Assembly: GCF_015706575.1 (NCBI RefSeq)
Contig: NW_024037074.1
Coordinates: 1,860,001 to 1,924,000 of the forward strand
Direction of reading: 5' to 3'
DNA from: Patiria miniata
Lineage: Eukaryota > Echinodermata > Asteroidea > Valvatida > Asterinidae
DNA length: 64,000 nt
Of the stretch, positions 12,401-22,740 are shown one piece after another. The position numbers were made by a program, and so were the translations under genes. The notes below the pieces were generated by a model. It saw nothing but the letters and a program-made list of their open reading frames with translations, did no database searches and had not been told where the DNA came from. Every line of letters begins with the position of its first letter. The first letter of the stretch is position 1.

Positions 12401-13518
12401 CGAGAGTGTCGACTGCTAACTCTGAATCGGAAGGTTGCAGGTTCAAATCCCACAGCGTTTTTTTTAAGTTACAAAATTCTATTAATTTTGAGTCAACTTA
12501 AACTTCATACTTAATTTCAAACTAGTGTACAGTGTGAAATGGTGGTAGTTGAGTGGTGTGGACTGCTGACTCTGAATCGGAAGGTTGCAGGTTCAAATCC
12601 CACAGCGTATTTTTAGGTTACGAAATTTTATTAATTTTGAGTTTAACTTAAACTTCATAGTTAATTTCGAAAATAGTGTATGGTGTGAAATGGTGGTAGT
12701 CGAGAGGTGTGGACTGCTGACTCTGAATCGGAAGGTTGCAGGTTCAAATCCCACAGCGTTTTTTTTAAGTTACAAAATTCTATTAATTTTGAGTCAACTT
12801 AAACTTCATACTTAATTTCAAAACTAGTGTACAGTGTGAAATGGTGGTAGTTGAGTGGTGTGGACTGCTGACTCTGAATCGGAAGGTTGCAGGTTCAAAT
12901 CCCACAGCGTATTTTTAGTTACGAAATTTTATTAATTTTGAGTTTAACTTAAACTTCATAGTTAATTTCGAAAATAGTGTATGGTGTGAAATGTTGGTAG
13001 TCGAGAGGTGTGGACTGCTGACTCTGAATCGGAAGGTTGCAGGTTCAAATCCCACAGCATATGTTTTAGTTACAAAATTTTATTAATTTTGAGGTTAACT
13101 AAAACTTTATAGTTAATTTCGAAACTATCGTACGGTGTGAAATGGTGGTAGTCGAGTGGTGTGGACTGCTGACTCTGAATCGGAAGGTTGCAGGTTCAAA
13201 TCCCACAGCGTATCTTTAAGTTACAAAATTTTATTAATTTTGAGTCAACTTAAACTTCATAGTTAATTTCGAAACTAGTGTATGGTGTGAAATGGTGGTA
13301 GTCGAGTAGTGTGGATTGCTGACTCTGAATTGGAAGGTTGCAGGTTCAAATCCCACAGAGTATTTTTAAGTTACAAAATTTTATTAATTTTGAGGTTAAC
13401 TAAAACTTTATAGTTAATTTCGAAACTAGTGTACGGTGTGAAATGGTGGTAGTCGAGTAGTGTGGACTGCTGACTCTGAATCGGAAGGTTGCAGGTTCAA
13501 ATCTCACAGCGTATTTTT
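9464..13518 (+). repeat. tRNA-like satellite array, right arm (about 27 monomers)
   Basis: Monomers of about 149-152 bp on the plus strand. Order in each: TATAG, 41 bases, A box (TAGTCGAGTGG or TAGTTGAGTGG), loop CT-CTG-AA flanked by a 4-bp stem (CTGA/TCGG), B box (GGTTCAAATCC) after 33 bases, nine bases, then usually TTTTT. The loop has T33 and A37 as in real tRNAs, and the triplet in the anticodon position is CTG (glutamine). Acceptor strands do not pair well. The last copy ends at about 13,518 in a T run. The arm is a divergent subfamily of the same monomer as the left arm, in inverse orientation. Confidence 0.9.
10098..10207 (+). promoter_or_regulatory. Exemplar Pol III-type module of one monomer
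   Basis: One monomer spelled out. TATAG is at 10,098-10,102, A box TAGTTGAGTAG at 10,139-10,149, anticodon-type loop CTCTGAA at 10,163-10,169 (triplet CTG at 10,165-10,167), B box GGTTCAAATCC at 10,183-10,193, and TTTTT at 10,203-10,207. The predicted RNA would be about 75-80 nt. The layout is what is seen; that it is transcribed is inference. Confidence 0.6.
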
Positions 13519-13680
13519 TTTGATCAGAAAAAAAGGGCACTTTGCAAAAAAGGACACTCTTTACAACAAAATGAGGAAGGGGGTAAGCACTGGTGAAAAA
13601 GGGCATTTGAATGGAAAAGGGCAGTCTTCACACAAATATTGGGGGTAAAATACCCCCCCCCCCTTGCTACGCTGATGGAC
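13519..13680. other. Low-complexity flank of the array
   Basis: Purine-rich AAAAGGGCA-type words and a C11 run at 13,654-13,664. No gene is seen. Confidence 0.5.
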
Positions 13681-14337
13681 ACTACATGTATATATTATGC
13701 TTGTTAGTTTGTACCCACATTGGGGAGTTGTACGTTCTTAATAAGCCGAGTGTGCAATTTGTTTGCACTGTTGGGAATGAGTCCCACAGAGTTGGTAGGC
13801 TGTGGCGTCCTCGTCTCCTCGTCACCGTCAATAAAACACAGACCAGGTTATTTGCCATAACCTGTAAGTACTATTATTGCTTTGCAGATTCCAAAGTAAC
13901 ATTTCAAAGTGCAAATTGATATTGTATAACTGTTGTAAAACATTGTAAATGTGCCTTGGCAATAACTAGTTGTTTGGGTTTTTGTGTATAAAATGTACCT
14001 TGCATTTTATGGTATGTTAAATGATATTGAGCTGCTATGGACGATGCATGTAATAATCTTGTGTAGGAGATGCATTACTGGTGACAATTTGTACTTAATT
14101 TTAAACCAGGGTTTTTGGGTGTAACGTCTGGTGTGACAAACTCCGCAGTGAGACAGACATCCTCGGCCGGCCAAGTTAAGTCCACCATTGACCAGTCGGA
14201 TTGCCAGACAGGTCACGCATGCTATTCATTGTGTAGAATAGTCACTTCAGGTTCTGGCACTCACGCCGTATATCCAACCCTTATTCGTCTTCCATTGCTT
14301 ACGGTATTTACTTACATAGTTTGGCTTAGTTTGCGTA
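13681..14337. other. Unassigned sequence upstream of a retroelement ORF
   Basis: Moderately GC-containing sequence that could be the terminal or leader part of the element whose ORF starts at 14,338. No second terminal copy is seen in the window, so the boundary is unknown. Confidence 0.3.
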
Positions 14338-14700
14338 ATGTCGACAGAGGCAGACCACTCCACGAATCCTGATCCGTCGGCGTTTATGTTCGACAAATGT
14401 AAAGATTACTTTGACAAGAAGTTTAACGCTATCTCTGCACCGAAAGAGGACTCCACCTCCATTCGGGAACTCAAGAATAAACTGGACTCCAAAGAGTTAA
14501 CAAAACCAGGCAACGTGGCCCGATTTGAGTTTTGTGGGAAACTTCAAATTGCCCTTGGCGACATCAAGACGGCAATTATCGTTAAAGGCGATACAGACCA
14601 AGCCAGCTGCTGGCAGAACACAAGAACAAGATTAAGATCGCCAACTCGAGCAAGGCAGGGTGGATGACCGTCTCGTATATGGAACAATAGGTACATGTAT
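14338..14700 (+). mobile_element. Fossil fragment of a retroelement first ORF (DIRS/LTR kin suspected)
   Basis: An ORF begins MSTEADHSTNPDPS and contains KPGNVARFEFCGKLQ and a following IANSSKAGW-like stretch. These resemble the first ORF of tyrosine-recombinase or LTR-type retroelements of invertebrates. It is broken and only the 5' coding part is present. Family placement is from remembered similarity and is tentative. Confidence 0.45.
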
Positions 14701-14920
14701 TGACCCTATTATCTCTCCCCCTTGCATACTTTCTTATTTCAGCCTGCATGCCTGTGTGCAGGCCAGCCCCCATCATGTATAATAATAAAATTCTGAATAT
14801 GAACAAATTGTGTCCTCCTTTTCCTTTATAACGTTCTGTAAAACCTAACTGTTTTTCATGCGTATGAGCGAAGCGAAGTAGCATGAAAATGTGTTTGTAT
14901 GTTACTTACAAGCTTGATGC

Positions 14921-15595
14921 TTGAGTGATCATGATAAAGAATAGGTTAAATTTGAATAGAATGTCATTGAGGACGTAATTGAGTAAATTAAAGGGAAAAT
15001 ACAACATTTGCAAACATCGAAAAACAAAACTACCAAGTTTTTACGAAATACACAACAGGATGTTGGTAAATGACAGTCTAAAGCATCCTGTAAAATTATG
15101 GCACCTGGTGTGAAGTCACTTTCAAGAAAATGGTAATTTTGTATACATTTCCAACGGTGGTCGGCTGACCACCGTTGGAAAAACCTAACTGTTTTTCAAC
15201 TACTGCTCCAAATGTACCATTTTTTTCAGTCCAAATTTTGTTTGCTATTGGTTGCATGTTCTGAATAGGTGCAGGCCAGCTAGACTGGTTCCCTAATCGT
15301 ACAATTTTCCGGCATCTATAAATTAATCCATTTAATCTTCAGTGGAGTCAGGGAACCAGAATACTCAAACATTTTTGTTTTTCTTAGTTTTTCCAGCAAT
15401 TTCCAACACAAAACTTCAGACATGTCAGTGTAACAATAATTTGATATATTATACTAACCCCTCAAGTAGTTCATTTCTGAAAATTAATGCAAATGCCAAT
15501 GATGTACATGTACATGTACATTCCCTTGAGTGATCATGATAAAGAATAGGTTAAATTTGAATAGAATGTCATTGAGGACGTAATCGAGTAAATTA
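14921..15595 (+). repeat. Direct repeat of about 70 bp, 605 bp apart
   Basis: 14,921-14,991 and 15,526-15,595 are near-identical (TTGAGTGATCATGATAAAG onward). A second short duplicate, AAAACCTAACTGTTTTTCA, occurs at 14,840 and 15,182. The block between them may be an old insertion or a local duplication; no transposon ends are evident. Confidence 0.7.
15149..15180. repeat. 32-bp palindrome
   Basis: TTCCAACGGTGGTC, the spacer GGCT, then its exact reverse complement. Perfect 14-bp arms would form a strong hairpin. No T run or known site identifies its role. Confidence 0.8.
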
Positions 15596-15749
15596 AGGGC
15601 GTGTGTGGCTGTAGTATGGCCATTCTAGCCTGTGTTCACCACGTCGCTAGGTCAGTAATTTTCATAATGACCACAATACATCGTATATTTTAATTTAAAA
15701 GAAGAGGAGAAACTCGGAGTATGTAAGTATTAAAGTTAATGTATAAGGG

Positions 15750-15805
15750 ATCGGCCACAAGGTTTTCCAGAGTTTTTACCTCATAGAGTTTTACCTCTGG
15801 TGTTT
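15750..15805 (+). repeat. Dispersed repeat, copy 1
   Basis: CCACAAGGTTTTCCAGAGTT and about 35 further bases recur at about 18,946-18,995. Family unknown. Confidence 0.6.
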
Positions 15806-15904
15806 CACTCTGGGCACTTGACAAGTAATAGAATGAAATCATAGATCTATACAAATTCAGTATTAATTAAAATTTTAATTTACAGCAAACATAAATGAAA
15901 GCAG

Positions 15905-16165
15905 TGGCGGTTCTACCGGGGGGGGGGCAAAAATTTGGCTAGCCCCCCCCAAAAAAAATTCCATACAAAAAAAAAAAGCACTAGCAAAGTGTAAGAATTT
16001 GATGTACAGGGGAACGGTCTCCCCCTAAATGAGAAGGGTGCATTTGTACACTTTTAGTTAATAGGCCTACAACATGTATAGTGTGCCTGATTGTAGGATT
16101 TTATCAGCGCTCCCCATAGAAAATATGGCACGAGCCCCCCCCCCCCCCCCCCATCTTTCGAGACA
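15905..16165. mobile_element. Decayed dispersed element with G and C homopolymers, copy 1
   Basis: Starts near GTGGCGGTTCTACC followed by a G run, contains CCCCCCCC, AACGGTCTCCCCCTAAA and GATTGTAGGATTTTATC, and ends in a long C run. The same ordered landmarks recur at 41,887-42,490. No coding capacity. Probably a non-autonomous DNA element; superfamily not assigned. Confidence 0.5.
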
Positions 16166-16263
16166 ATTATTTCTTCTTTCTTAATTATGAAAACATAATT
16201 CCTAGTTTCAGGGGCAAACATAAGTAACTCTACTGCCATGATTCTCCCACTTATGAAGTATGC

Positions 16264-16620
16264 AGACTAATAAAACGCCGGGAGATGATGACTTGCCCAA
16301 AGAATTCTACGTTCAATTTTGGGATCTTTTAGGCTCAGACTAGATCTTCTGAAAGTGTATCATAGATCTTTTGACGATAACATCTCGCCAACTTTCAAAC
16401 ACAGAAGTATGATAACTTTGCTTGAAAAAGCTGGAGATCAGCTGAATCCTCAGAAAAAAAGACTAATTTGGTTACTCAACGTAGATTACAAGATTGTCTC
16501 TAAAGCTATTTACCTTCGTCTGGGCAAAGTTATCCCTTTTGTTTAATATTAATCCTTTCCAGACCTGCAGGATCAAAAGGCAGAAGTATTCACAATAACG
16601 CCAGATTTGGTGACTATATG
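16264..16620 (+). mobile_element. LINE reverse transcriptase fragment (L1/Tx1-like)
   Basis: The translation contains NKTPGDDDLPKEFYVQFWDL, ITLLEKAGDQ and LLNVDYKIVSKAI. These match the RT-1 to RT-3 region of L1/Tx1-type LINEs (consensus NKSPGxDGLPxEFY and SLLNxDYKILSKxL). Frames change after the LLNVDYK block: QTC and GRSIHNNAR-like pieces follow in another frame near 16,560-16,600. It is a short, non-functional fragment without endonuclease or tail. Confidence 0.75.
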
Positions 16621-17639
16621 AGCTCCATGCGCTACCAAAAGAGGGCGCCCTTTTACCTAGCAACGACGTCCCATGGGCGGTACATGTACATTTCGCTGGT
16701 TGACGCGCACCGTTCCTTGTGTGTGACACGCGTACACCAGGGGATTTGTTCTATGTACACGCAGTGGCCGCGCACCCCCAACTGTACTTCCTTTGCCGGT
16801 GAGGGGATTGGATAAGTTCAAAGGGTATTAATTCCTTGGTCATTTCATATCAATTTGTTAGCGCTCCTTTTCAAGCGCCCACACAGTCCCTGATATTCCG
16901 CTATGGGAGTTGCCATCAAAAACTGTGCCTCGATGTCTCTTTTTGTACACCATTGAAAAACGGAACAACGCTTTCACTTCTTAAAAGAATACAAGACAGA
17001 CAATAATATTCTACATCATACTGATAAGAAATATTGAATTTATATTAACAGGAAAGCCTGTACTTTTCAGGATTGATATTGTTGTTTTAGCAGAATTTAA
17101 CACGATTATGTGTAAATCATAGTTTTCAGTAAAACCTGCACCATTTCAACTCGCCGTAAATACAAACAGCGCCACCGTATGGCCTTCTTAAAAAAGCATT
17201 GTTAGGGAAGGTTCTGGTCTAACTAACTATGTATTCTGATTAGACCTTGTTAAGACCTGTACTTTTAGGATTGAAGAAGATGATCGCCAATCATAACCCC
17301 GCTCACATAAGCCATGGGCATTGCATTTTGTGTGTGCGTGCGTGCTATTCGATAATCAGGTCCAAAGATATAGCGCACAAAGTACATTCACTTCCACACA
17401 CACGCGTGCGCGCATTTGTCTTACATTTTGTTAAAATTGAGCAATGCGCAAAATCGAGTTGAATCAAATAAGATAAATAGGAGTGCGGTTTCGGCCATAA
17501 ACAAATTGATATGCCTTATCAATAAAAAACTTTTGAAGGGTTATTTAGAATTTTCATTTTAAAGCTTTGGAACCTGTTTCGGCCCTGTTTTTATTCATTA
17601 TATTAAGGGTTTTAATTAATGGTTTTATATCCGACCCCT
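16621..17639. other. Intergenic, CpG-containing patches, no gene seen
   Basis: Patches rich in CG dinucleotides (16,620-16,800 and 17,330-17,420, with GCGTGCGCGC words) alternate with AT-rich DNA. Similar CG-rich blocks occur near 57,180-57,300. No ORF here is convincing. Confidence 0.4.
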
Positions 17640-17735
17640 TTCAATTTTCAAAGGTGCTAAGCAGGGGTGTACATTATCCCCACTTTTGTTGAGAATTGAG
17701 ATTTGAAGTTGTTGCTGATATTTTTAAACTGATAG
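17640..17735 (+). mobile_element. LINE reverse transcriptase scrap
   Basis: Encodes KGAKQGCTLSPLL followed by a stop, matching the conserved GxxQGCPLSPLL block of LINE RTs. Possibly the continuation of the 16.3-kb fragment after an insertion or deletion. Confidence 0.55.
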
Positions 17736-17989
17736 TTACAGTAATGTCTTTTTATACTAGTGGGAAAAGCAATGATGAAAAGTACCAAGCCTATTGCGTT
17801 CTACTTTAAGTTGCGCATAATCAGAAACTAAAACCAGTGATTTATTTCATTTCACAATTCTTCTTTTTGAATTGTTTGAATTAAGAGTTCATAACTTAGA
17901 AATATACCGCGTTTATTTTGCGATATACCTTTATTGTTTTCCACCTTCCTAGTGATTCGGAGCACTGCATAAGTTGACGTACATGTGTA

Positions 17990-18115
17990 TAAAGTTTGAC
18001 AACAGATCTTTTTATGACTTAATAATAATTGTAAATACTGCAAGTGGAAGAAGTTGACTTGCAAATTATATTGCACATAATAATGTGTACATAGAACTGA
18101 ACTTGTCCAATATTT
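17990..18115 (+). repeat. Dispersed repeat shared with 33,990-34,150
   Basis: Shares TTTTTATGACTTAA, ATTGTAAATACTGCAAG and AGAACTGA-CTTGTCC, in the same order and orientation, with 33,990-34,150. Non-coding; family not identified. Confidence 0.6.
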
Positions 18116-20059
18116 GGTTTTTGTATTCTGATCGTCTTGATCTTTTCAAGCTCCACTGATGTGCTACTCTCTGGCATTCATGCAGAGTCAAAACAGATCA
18201 ACCTAAAATCATCATATCATGCCTAGCTGTATTGACAGGCAATTATTAGAAGCTCACTACACCCCATCTGCAAGTTATCCAGTTATTCAGGGTATCTACG
18301 TGACATGGTATCATCACCCTGTTCCTCATTGGTGTTTGTCAGCAAAATACATTGTAAACTTCACCAAGACCTCATGGGCTGCAACTACAATATAGTGTCC
18401 CTGCTTAAGAGGGCTACACACGTAGTTCTCATGTTGCTATACAAGAAAGTAATTATTTCAAAGGATTAGGCCTATATTTTCAGGTTCTGCAAAAACAAAA
18501 ATACTGGCAGTGCAGAGCAAAAATAAGCATTCTGCACACAATACAAAATTGGTGAAAACTTATCAAAATAACACAGCATTGTTGGCATAATGATGCAGCG
18601 TCCCCTTTTGTTTCCTGTGGGGATACATGTGTTGGCCCTGTCACGATTAATTCCAGAATAAGAATTATCTTTGCCTGCGTTACAGTTGTATAGCAGGCAA
18701 ATGTGTCTAATCGGTTGAGGAATGAATTCTGGGAGGCGGAGTTACATAAGGGTAGAAAGGGTGTGTCAAATTTGCATAGGAAAGAACGTGCGTTTAACAT
18801 AGAACGTACGTAGAACGTACGAGGCGAAGGTGTGGTGGGATCATTCTAGCTTGCGACTTCAGTTCAGTTAAGGACAAACTGAGAATGGATCAGCTTTAAA
18901 AATAGCTTTGTGTAAACGTGCGAAATGTTTTGTTTTGCTGGCAACCACAAGGTTTTCCAGAGTTTTTGCTCATTGAGTTTTATCTCTGGTTTTTAATCCA
19001 GTGGGTTTCTTCGGGAGTTTGTAACAGTGTTTAAAAAATTCAATTACATGGAATTTGTATAATTAGGCCTATTGTTTGTAATTAAACAATTAAAAATCCA
19101 GCACCAACTGGTTGACTGCCCCTTGGCAAGCCGTACCCTATATGGTGATATATGTCGTATATTAATTTGGTGTTGTGTTCATAGGAAAGGATGTATCATT
19201 AGAATAGACTGGCAAAAGCAGTCTTGTCTGCTCAAAGAACAAGAGATATATGATTGTAGACATCATCAAAGCAAGTCTTACCCTGTCCAGATTTTGTATC
19301 AGAGGCTTTGTTGAAGTTAAGGAGAGCAAAGAAAATGCAAGAGGCAACGTGAAAGATATCACAAAGGGTTCAACTGCACTTCCTCGGAATCTGAACATGA
19401 ACCAGCCAAGAATATCTTGAAGGGTATCTGCTAATAGCTCAATGTAATTAGCTTTCATAATGGTCAAGTGGACAAGATTTCTTTGGCCAAGAGTTTGCCA
19501 TGGAATCGTTCATTATGAACAACAGAATATTCAATATATTTAAGACTATTTCAGTACCTGTTAGTACCTATTACGCGAACGACCTTAAATATTGCAAGGG
19601 ACAATATTCAACGGATGCGAAATGTGATTCAAAGGATTGAATGATGAAGACCTGATTTATGATTGGATAGTTTGTCATTGTGGGTATATGTACATGTACA
19701 GGTACACCAGTGCTTTCTAAGAGCTCGGTAGGAAAAAAATCACAAGCTTAGTCAGCTTTTAGTGAACAAATGACCTCCTGTTTATATTCAAATATATTTA
19801 GCTCAAATAATTAGGAAATTTGGATTGCCCAAAAGACAAAATTGCAAATACCTAATGTTAATATTTACAGTGACTTGACACAAAAGTTCATCTAGGAAAA
19901 CAGCATCAGCTGACTAATTTTGTATCAAAGAAAATGACAGTATTTTATGCATTCCTTCCTGGTCATATTTTAAATAAATGTTAATTCCATCAGCACTTGT
20001 ACTACATTGTGTATTTTGTAATCAATAAACAATTAATCAATAAAACCATGGAGTGCACA
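18116..20059. other. Intergenic, nothing recognised
   Basis: Includes copy 2 of the CCACAAGGTTTTCCAGAG repeat at about 18,946-18,995 and a TACATGTACATGTACA run near 19,690. The open frames on both strands look random. Confidence 0.4.
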
Positions 20060-20335
20060 GGCTGTTTCAGGCGCTACAGTGATTAGGCATTGCAGTTTTG
20101 GACACTACAGTGATTATATAGTGTCCAAAACTGCCATGCCTAATCACTATAGTGTCCAAAACTGCCATGCCTAATATTAGGCATGGCAGTTTTGGACACT
20201 ACAGTGAATAGGCATTGCAGTTTTGGACACTACAGTAATTAGGCATGGCAGTTTTGGACACTACAGTGATTAGGCATGGCAGTTTTGGACACTACAGTGA
20301 TTAGGCATGGCTTTTTGGACACTTCAGTGCCTATG
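20060..20335. repeat. Minisatellite with alternating orientation
   Basis: Units of about 29-30 bp built on TTAGGCATGGCAG and TTTTGGACACTACAGTGA. The first two units point right, the next two are reverse-complemented (GTGTCCAAAACTGCCATGCC), then five or so point right again. The array therefore contains internal palindromes. A diverged relative (CACTGTAGCGCCCAAAACTG) lies at 25,310-25,365. Confidence 0.85.
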
Positions 20336-20350
20336 AAAGGGTTGGGTAAT

Positions 20351-20387
20351 TAATTCTTTAAGTAATGAAGTAATTACTTAAAGAATT
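20351..20387. repeat. AT-rich palindrome
   Basis: AATTCTTTAAGTAAT, a short spacer, then ATTACTTAAAGAATT: inverted repeat arms of 15 bases directly after the minisatellite. Confidence 0.7.
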
Positions 20388-20639
20388 GTATATTGTAAAC
20401 CCCATTCACACTTTTATCAATAAAATGCTAGACTATGGAAAACTAACATTAACTTTAAAAGCCCTTGAACTCATTACTGTAATGAGTGAGGTACACGGTC
20501 AGAAAAAATATGGCTTTACTTTGCCTTCAAATAAGGTACCGGTACATGTATAGCTTTAATAAGCAACAGATGAAAAGCATGAGTTTAATGAAGAGTAAAA
20601 ACAGTCAACAAGAGGCTCCTAAACCGAAGTGTAGGGTCA

Positions 20640-20730
20640 TCGACGCCTTCACCGACAGCTGGAGATACCCCCAGTGTCACCCTGATGTTGGGTTATTCCG
20701 AGGATTGGGCGCCTATTCCTTATTTCCACA
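20640..20730 (+). repeat. Single diverged copy of the 22-kb tandem repeat
   Basis: GCCTTCACCGACAGC and CACCCTGATGTTGGGTTATT are shared with the units at 22,036 and 22,406. Same orientation, 1.4 kb upstream. Confidence 0.6.
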
Positions 20731-21614
20731 TACCACACAAAAATGTTGTAGAAAATGGCATCATATTCATGGAAAGCACATTCACAGGCAACACAAACCA
20801 CATTGGCATGATGAACTTTCATGTTCAATTTCATGAGTTTATGTTTTCTGTGTTGTTTCTAGATGGTTTGTAGCCCACACATTTTAGGGGCCTTGGCTTT
20901 ATGGTTGGGCTATACAACAAACCACCACCTCGGCTTGTGTTTCCCACTAAAACTGAAAGGAATATTTAGTTAAAAATATAAATAAAAAAAAATTGGTTGT
21001 TATCAAAAATGAATCTTCAGGTACATGTAGGTTGGCAGGCACAAGTGAATTAAATTAATTAATGAACACAAATTAGTAAACATGTTTGAATGTAATCAGT
21101 AGCATAGCTTTTTGTGGCGGGGGGGGGGGGGTGTCTGACCTATCTTAAAAGATCTTAAAAAGATTGTTCTTTTATGACACCATTAAATGCTGCCAGGGGC
21201 CTTCCCCCCACCAATACCACCATCCAGCTAAATAAAGGCCACTGTACTTTTTATGCATCAAATTAGTTTTTACAAAGGCATTTGGTCTGAACACCTTCAT
21301 ATATTTAAGCCAATATTTCACTTGGTTTTGCCCTCAACTGCCGTAATCAGTGAAGGGCAAATTCAACATTTAACCCTCCTATGCAAACATACATTCTGTT
21401 TAAAGTTGTCCTTTCAGTCTAATTCTCACAAGTGACTGTTTTCAACAGTTAAGAGCTCCCAGCCCTTATAAAGCAGGATTGACTGGCTGTGACTGTTTAT
21501 GTAACTTGATACAGCTATACTTTGACTGTAGATGATTGATAAGACAGCTGTGCCTACTTCCTGCCTGCTGTTGTCTGATGACTGAGTTTGACTAGTCACT
21601 TGCTAGCTTGCTTG

Positions 21615-21700
21615 AAATATGATCTGACTGTTGGTGACTAGCTTAGGTAAAAAGCATGGCAGAGGAAGAGAATTTTTTACTGTCTGTGACCGTTGAAACA
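21615..21700 (+). repeat. Dispersed repeat, inverted partner at 35,230-35,315
   Basis: GATCTGACTGTTGGTGACTAG and ACTGTCTGTGACCG here match the reverse complement of 35,230-35,315. Family unknown. Confidence 0.6.
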
Positions 21701-22035
21701 GCAGGAGGGTTAAAATTGAGAAATCGTGTCATTGTGAAAAACCTTACATTAAAATTACACCAACCTGACGCAATTTCCATCAAAAGTCTCTACTACGTAA
21801 AGTATCAATTAAAAAGAATTCATCACAATGAAAAGTGACCACAAAAATATACAATTGCTAAAATTATAACAGCTTTTAAATGCTTTGTTTCATAAAGTAT
21901 AAAAAGCAATACATTTAAATGTTGCTGGATCAAATATTAAACTGTCACTTTCAAGAATCTAAATTTTTTGTTCTAATAAAACAACGGATGAATTATGCAT
22001 ATCATGTGATACTTCAGTCTCAAACGACAGTATGG

Positions 22036-22740
22036 ATTACGCCTTCACCGACAGCCAGATACTGATACCCCACTGTCACCCTGATGTTGGGTTATTCCAA
22101 GGATCAGGCACCTCCTCTTTTTAACTCTATGCTGATTACAAGCATCTCGCTTTTATGCCAAGTGCCACTGCATTGTTTAAGGGTCTCGATCCAGCCGAGT
22201 CTCTGTACTGCTGAAGAGTTCATCAGAAAATATCATTATCAGAGCTGAATCCTTGATCATCTATGCCAAGTCCTGCTGCAAAGTTTCAGGTTCGGCGGAT
22301 TTCTGCAGAGTGACCCAGACCCACAGCTCAAATGAACCTAGGACATGCACAAAGCTGCTGTATCAGATGTCCCGCTGCAATACTTGAGGATAATGAGCCA
22401 AAACACTGCCTTCACCGACAGCCAGATACTGATACCCCACTGTCACCCTGATGTTGGGTTATTCCAAGGATCAGGCACCTCCTCTTTTAAACTCTCTGCT
22501 AATTACAAGCATCTCGCCTTTATGCCAAGTGCCACTGCATTGCTTCAGGGTCTCGATCTAGCTGAGTCTCTGTAATGCTGAAGAGCTCATCAGAAAATAT
22601 CACTATCACAGCTGCAAAGTTTCAGGTTCAGCGGATTTATGCAGGGTGACCCACAGCTCAAACTAACCCAGGACATACACAAAGCTGCTGTATCAGATAT
22701 CCCGCTGCAATACTTGAGGATAATGAGACCAGTCACTGCC
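22036..22740 (+). repeat. Two tandem copies of a 370-bp unit
   Basis: 22,036-22,405 and 22,406-22,740 both begin GCCTTCACCGACAGCCAGAT. Both contain the TTATGCCAAGTGCCACTGC block and end near CTTGAGGATAATGAG. Small indels distinguish them. The open frames do not match a family I know. Confidence 0.75.

Noticed and set aside
3123-12815. Repeated 60-84-codon open frames in the satellite
   Set aside because: They follow the monomer period on either strand, have no start context or domain, and are by-products of the repeat.
1290-13518. CRISPR array
   Set aside because: Regular direct repeats, but the whole ~150-bp unit repeats with no unique spacers, and the setting is a eukaryotic genome.
1290-13518. 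Cluster of functional tRNA genes
   Set aside because: A and B boxes and the anticodon loop are tRNA-like, but acceptor and T stems pair poorly and the 3' end does not look like a discriminator/CCA site, so no unit is called a tRNA.
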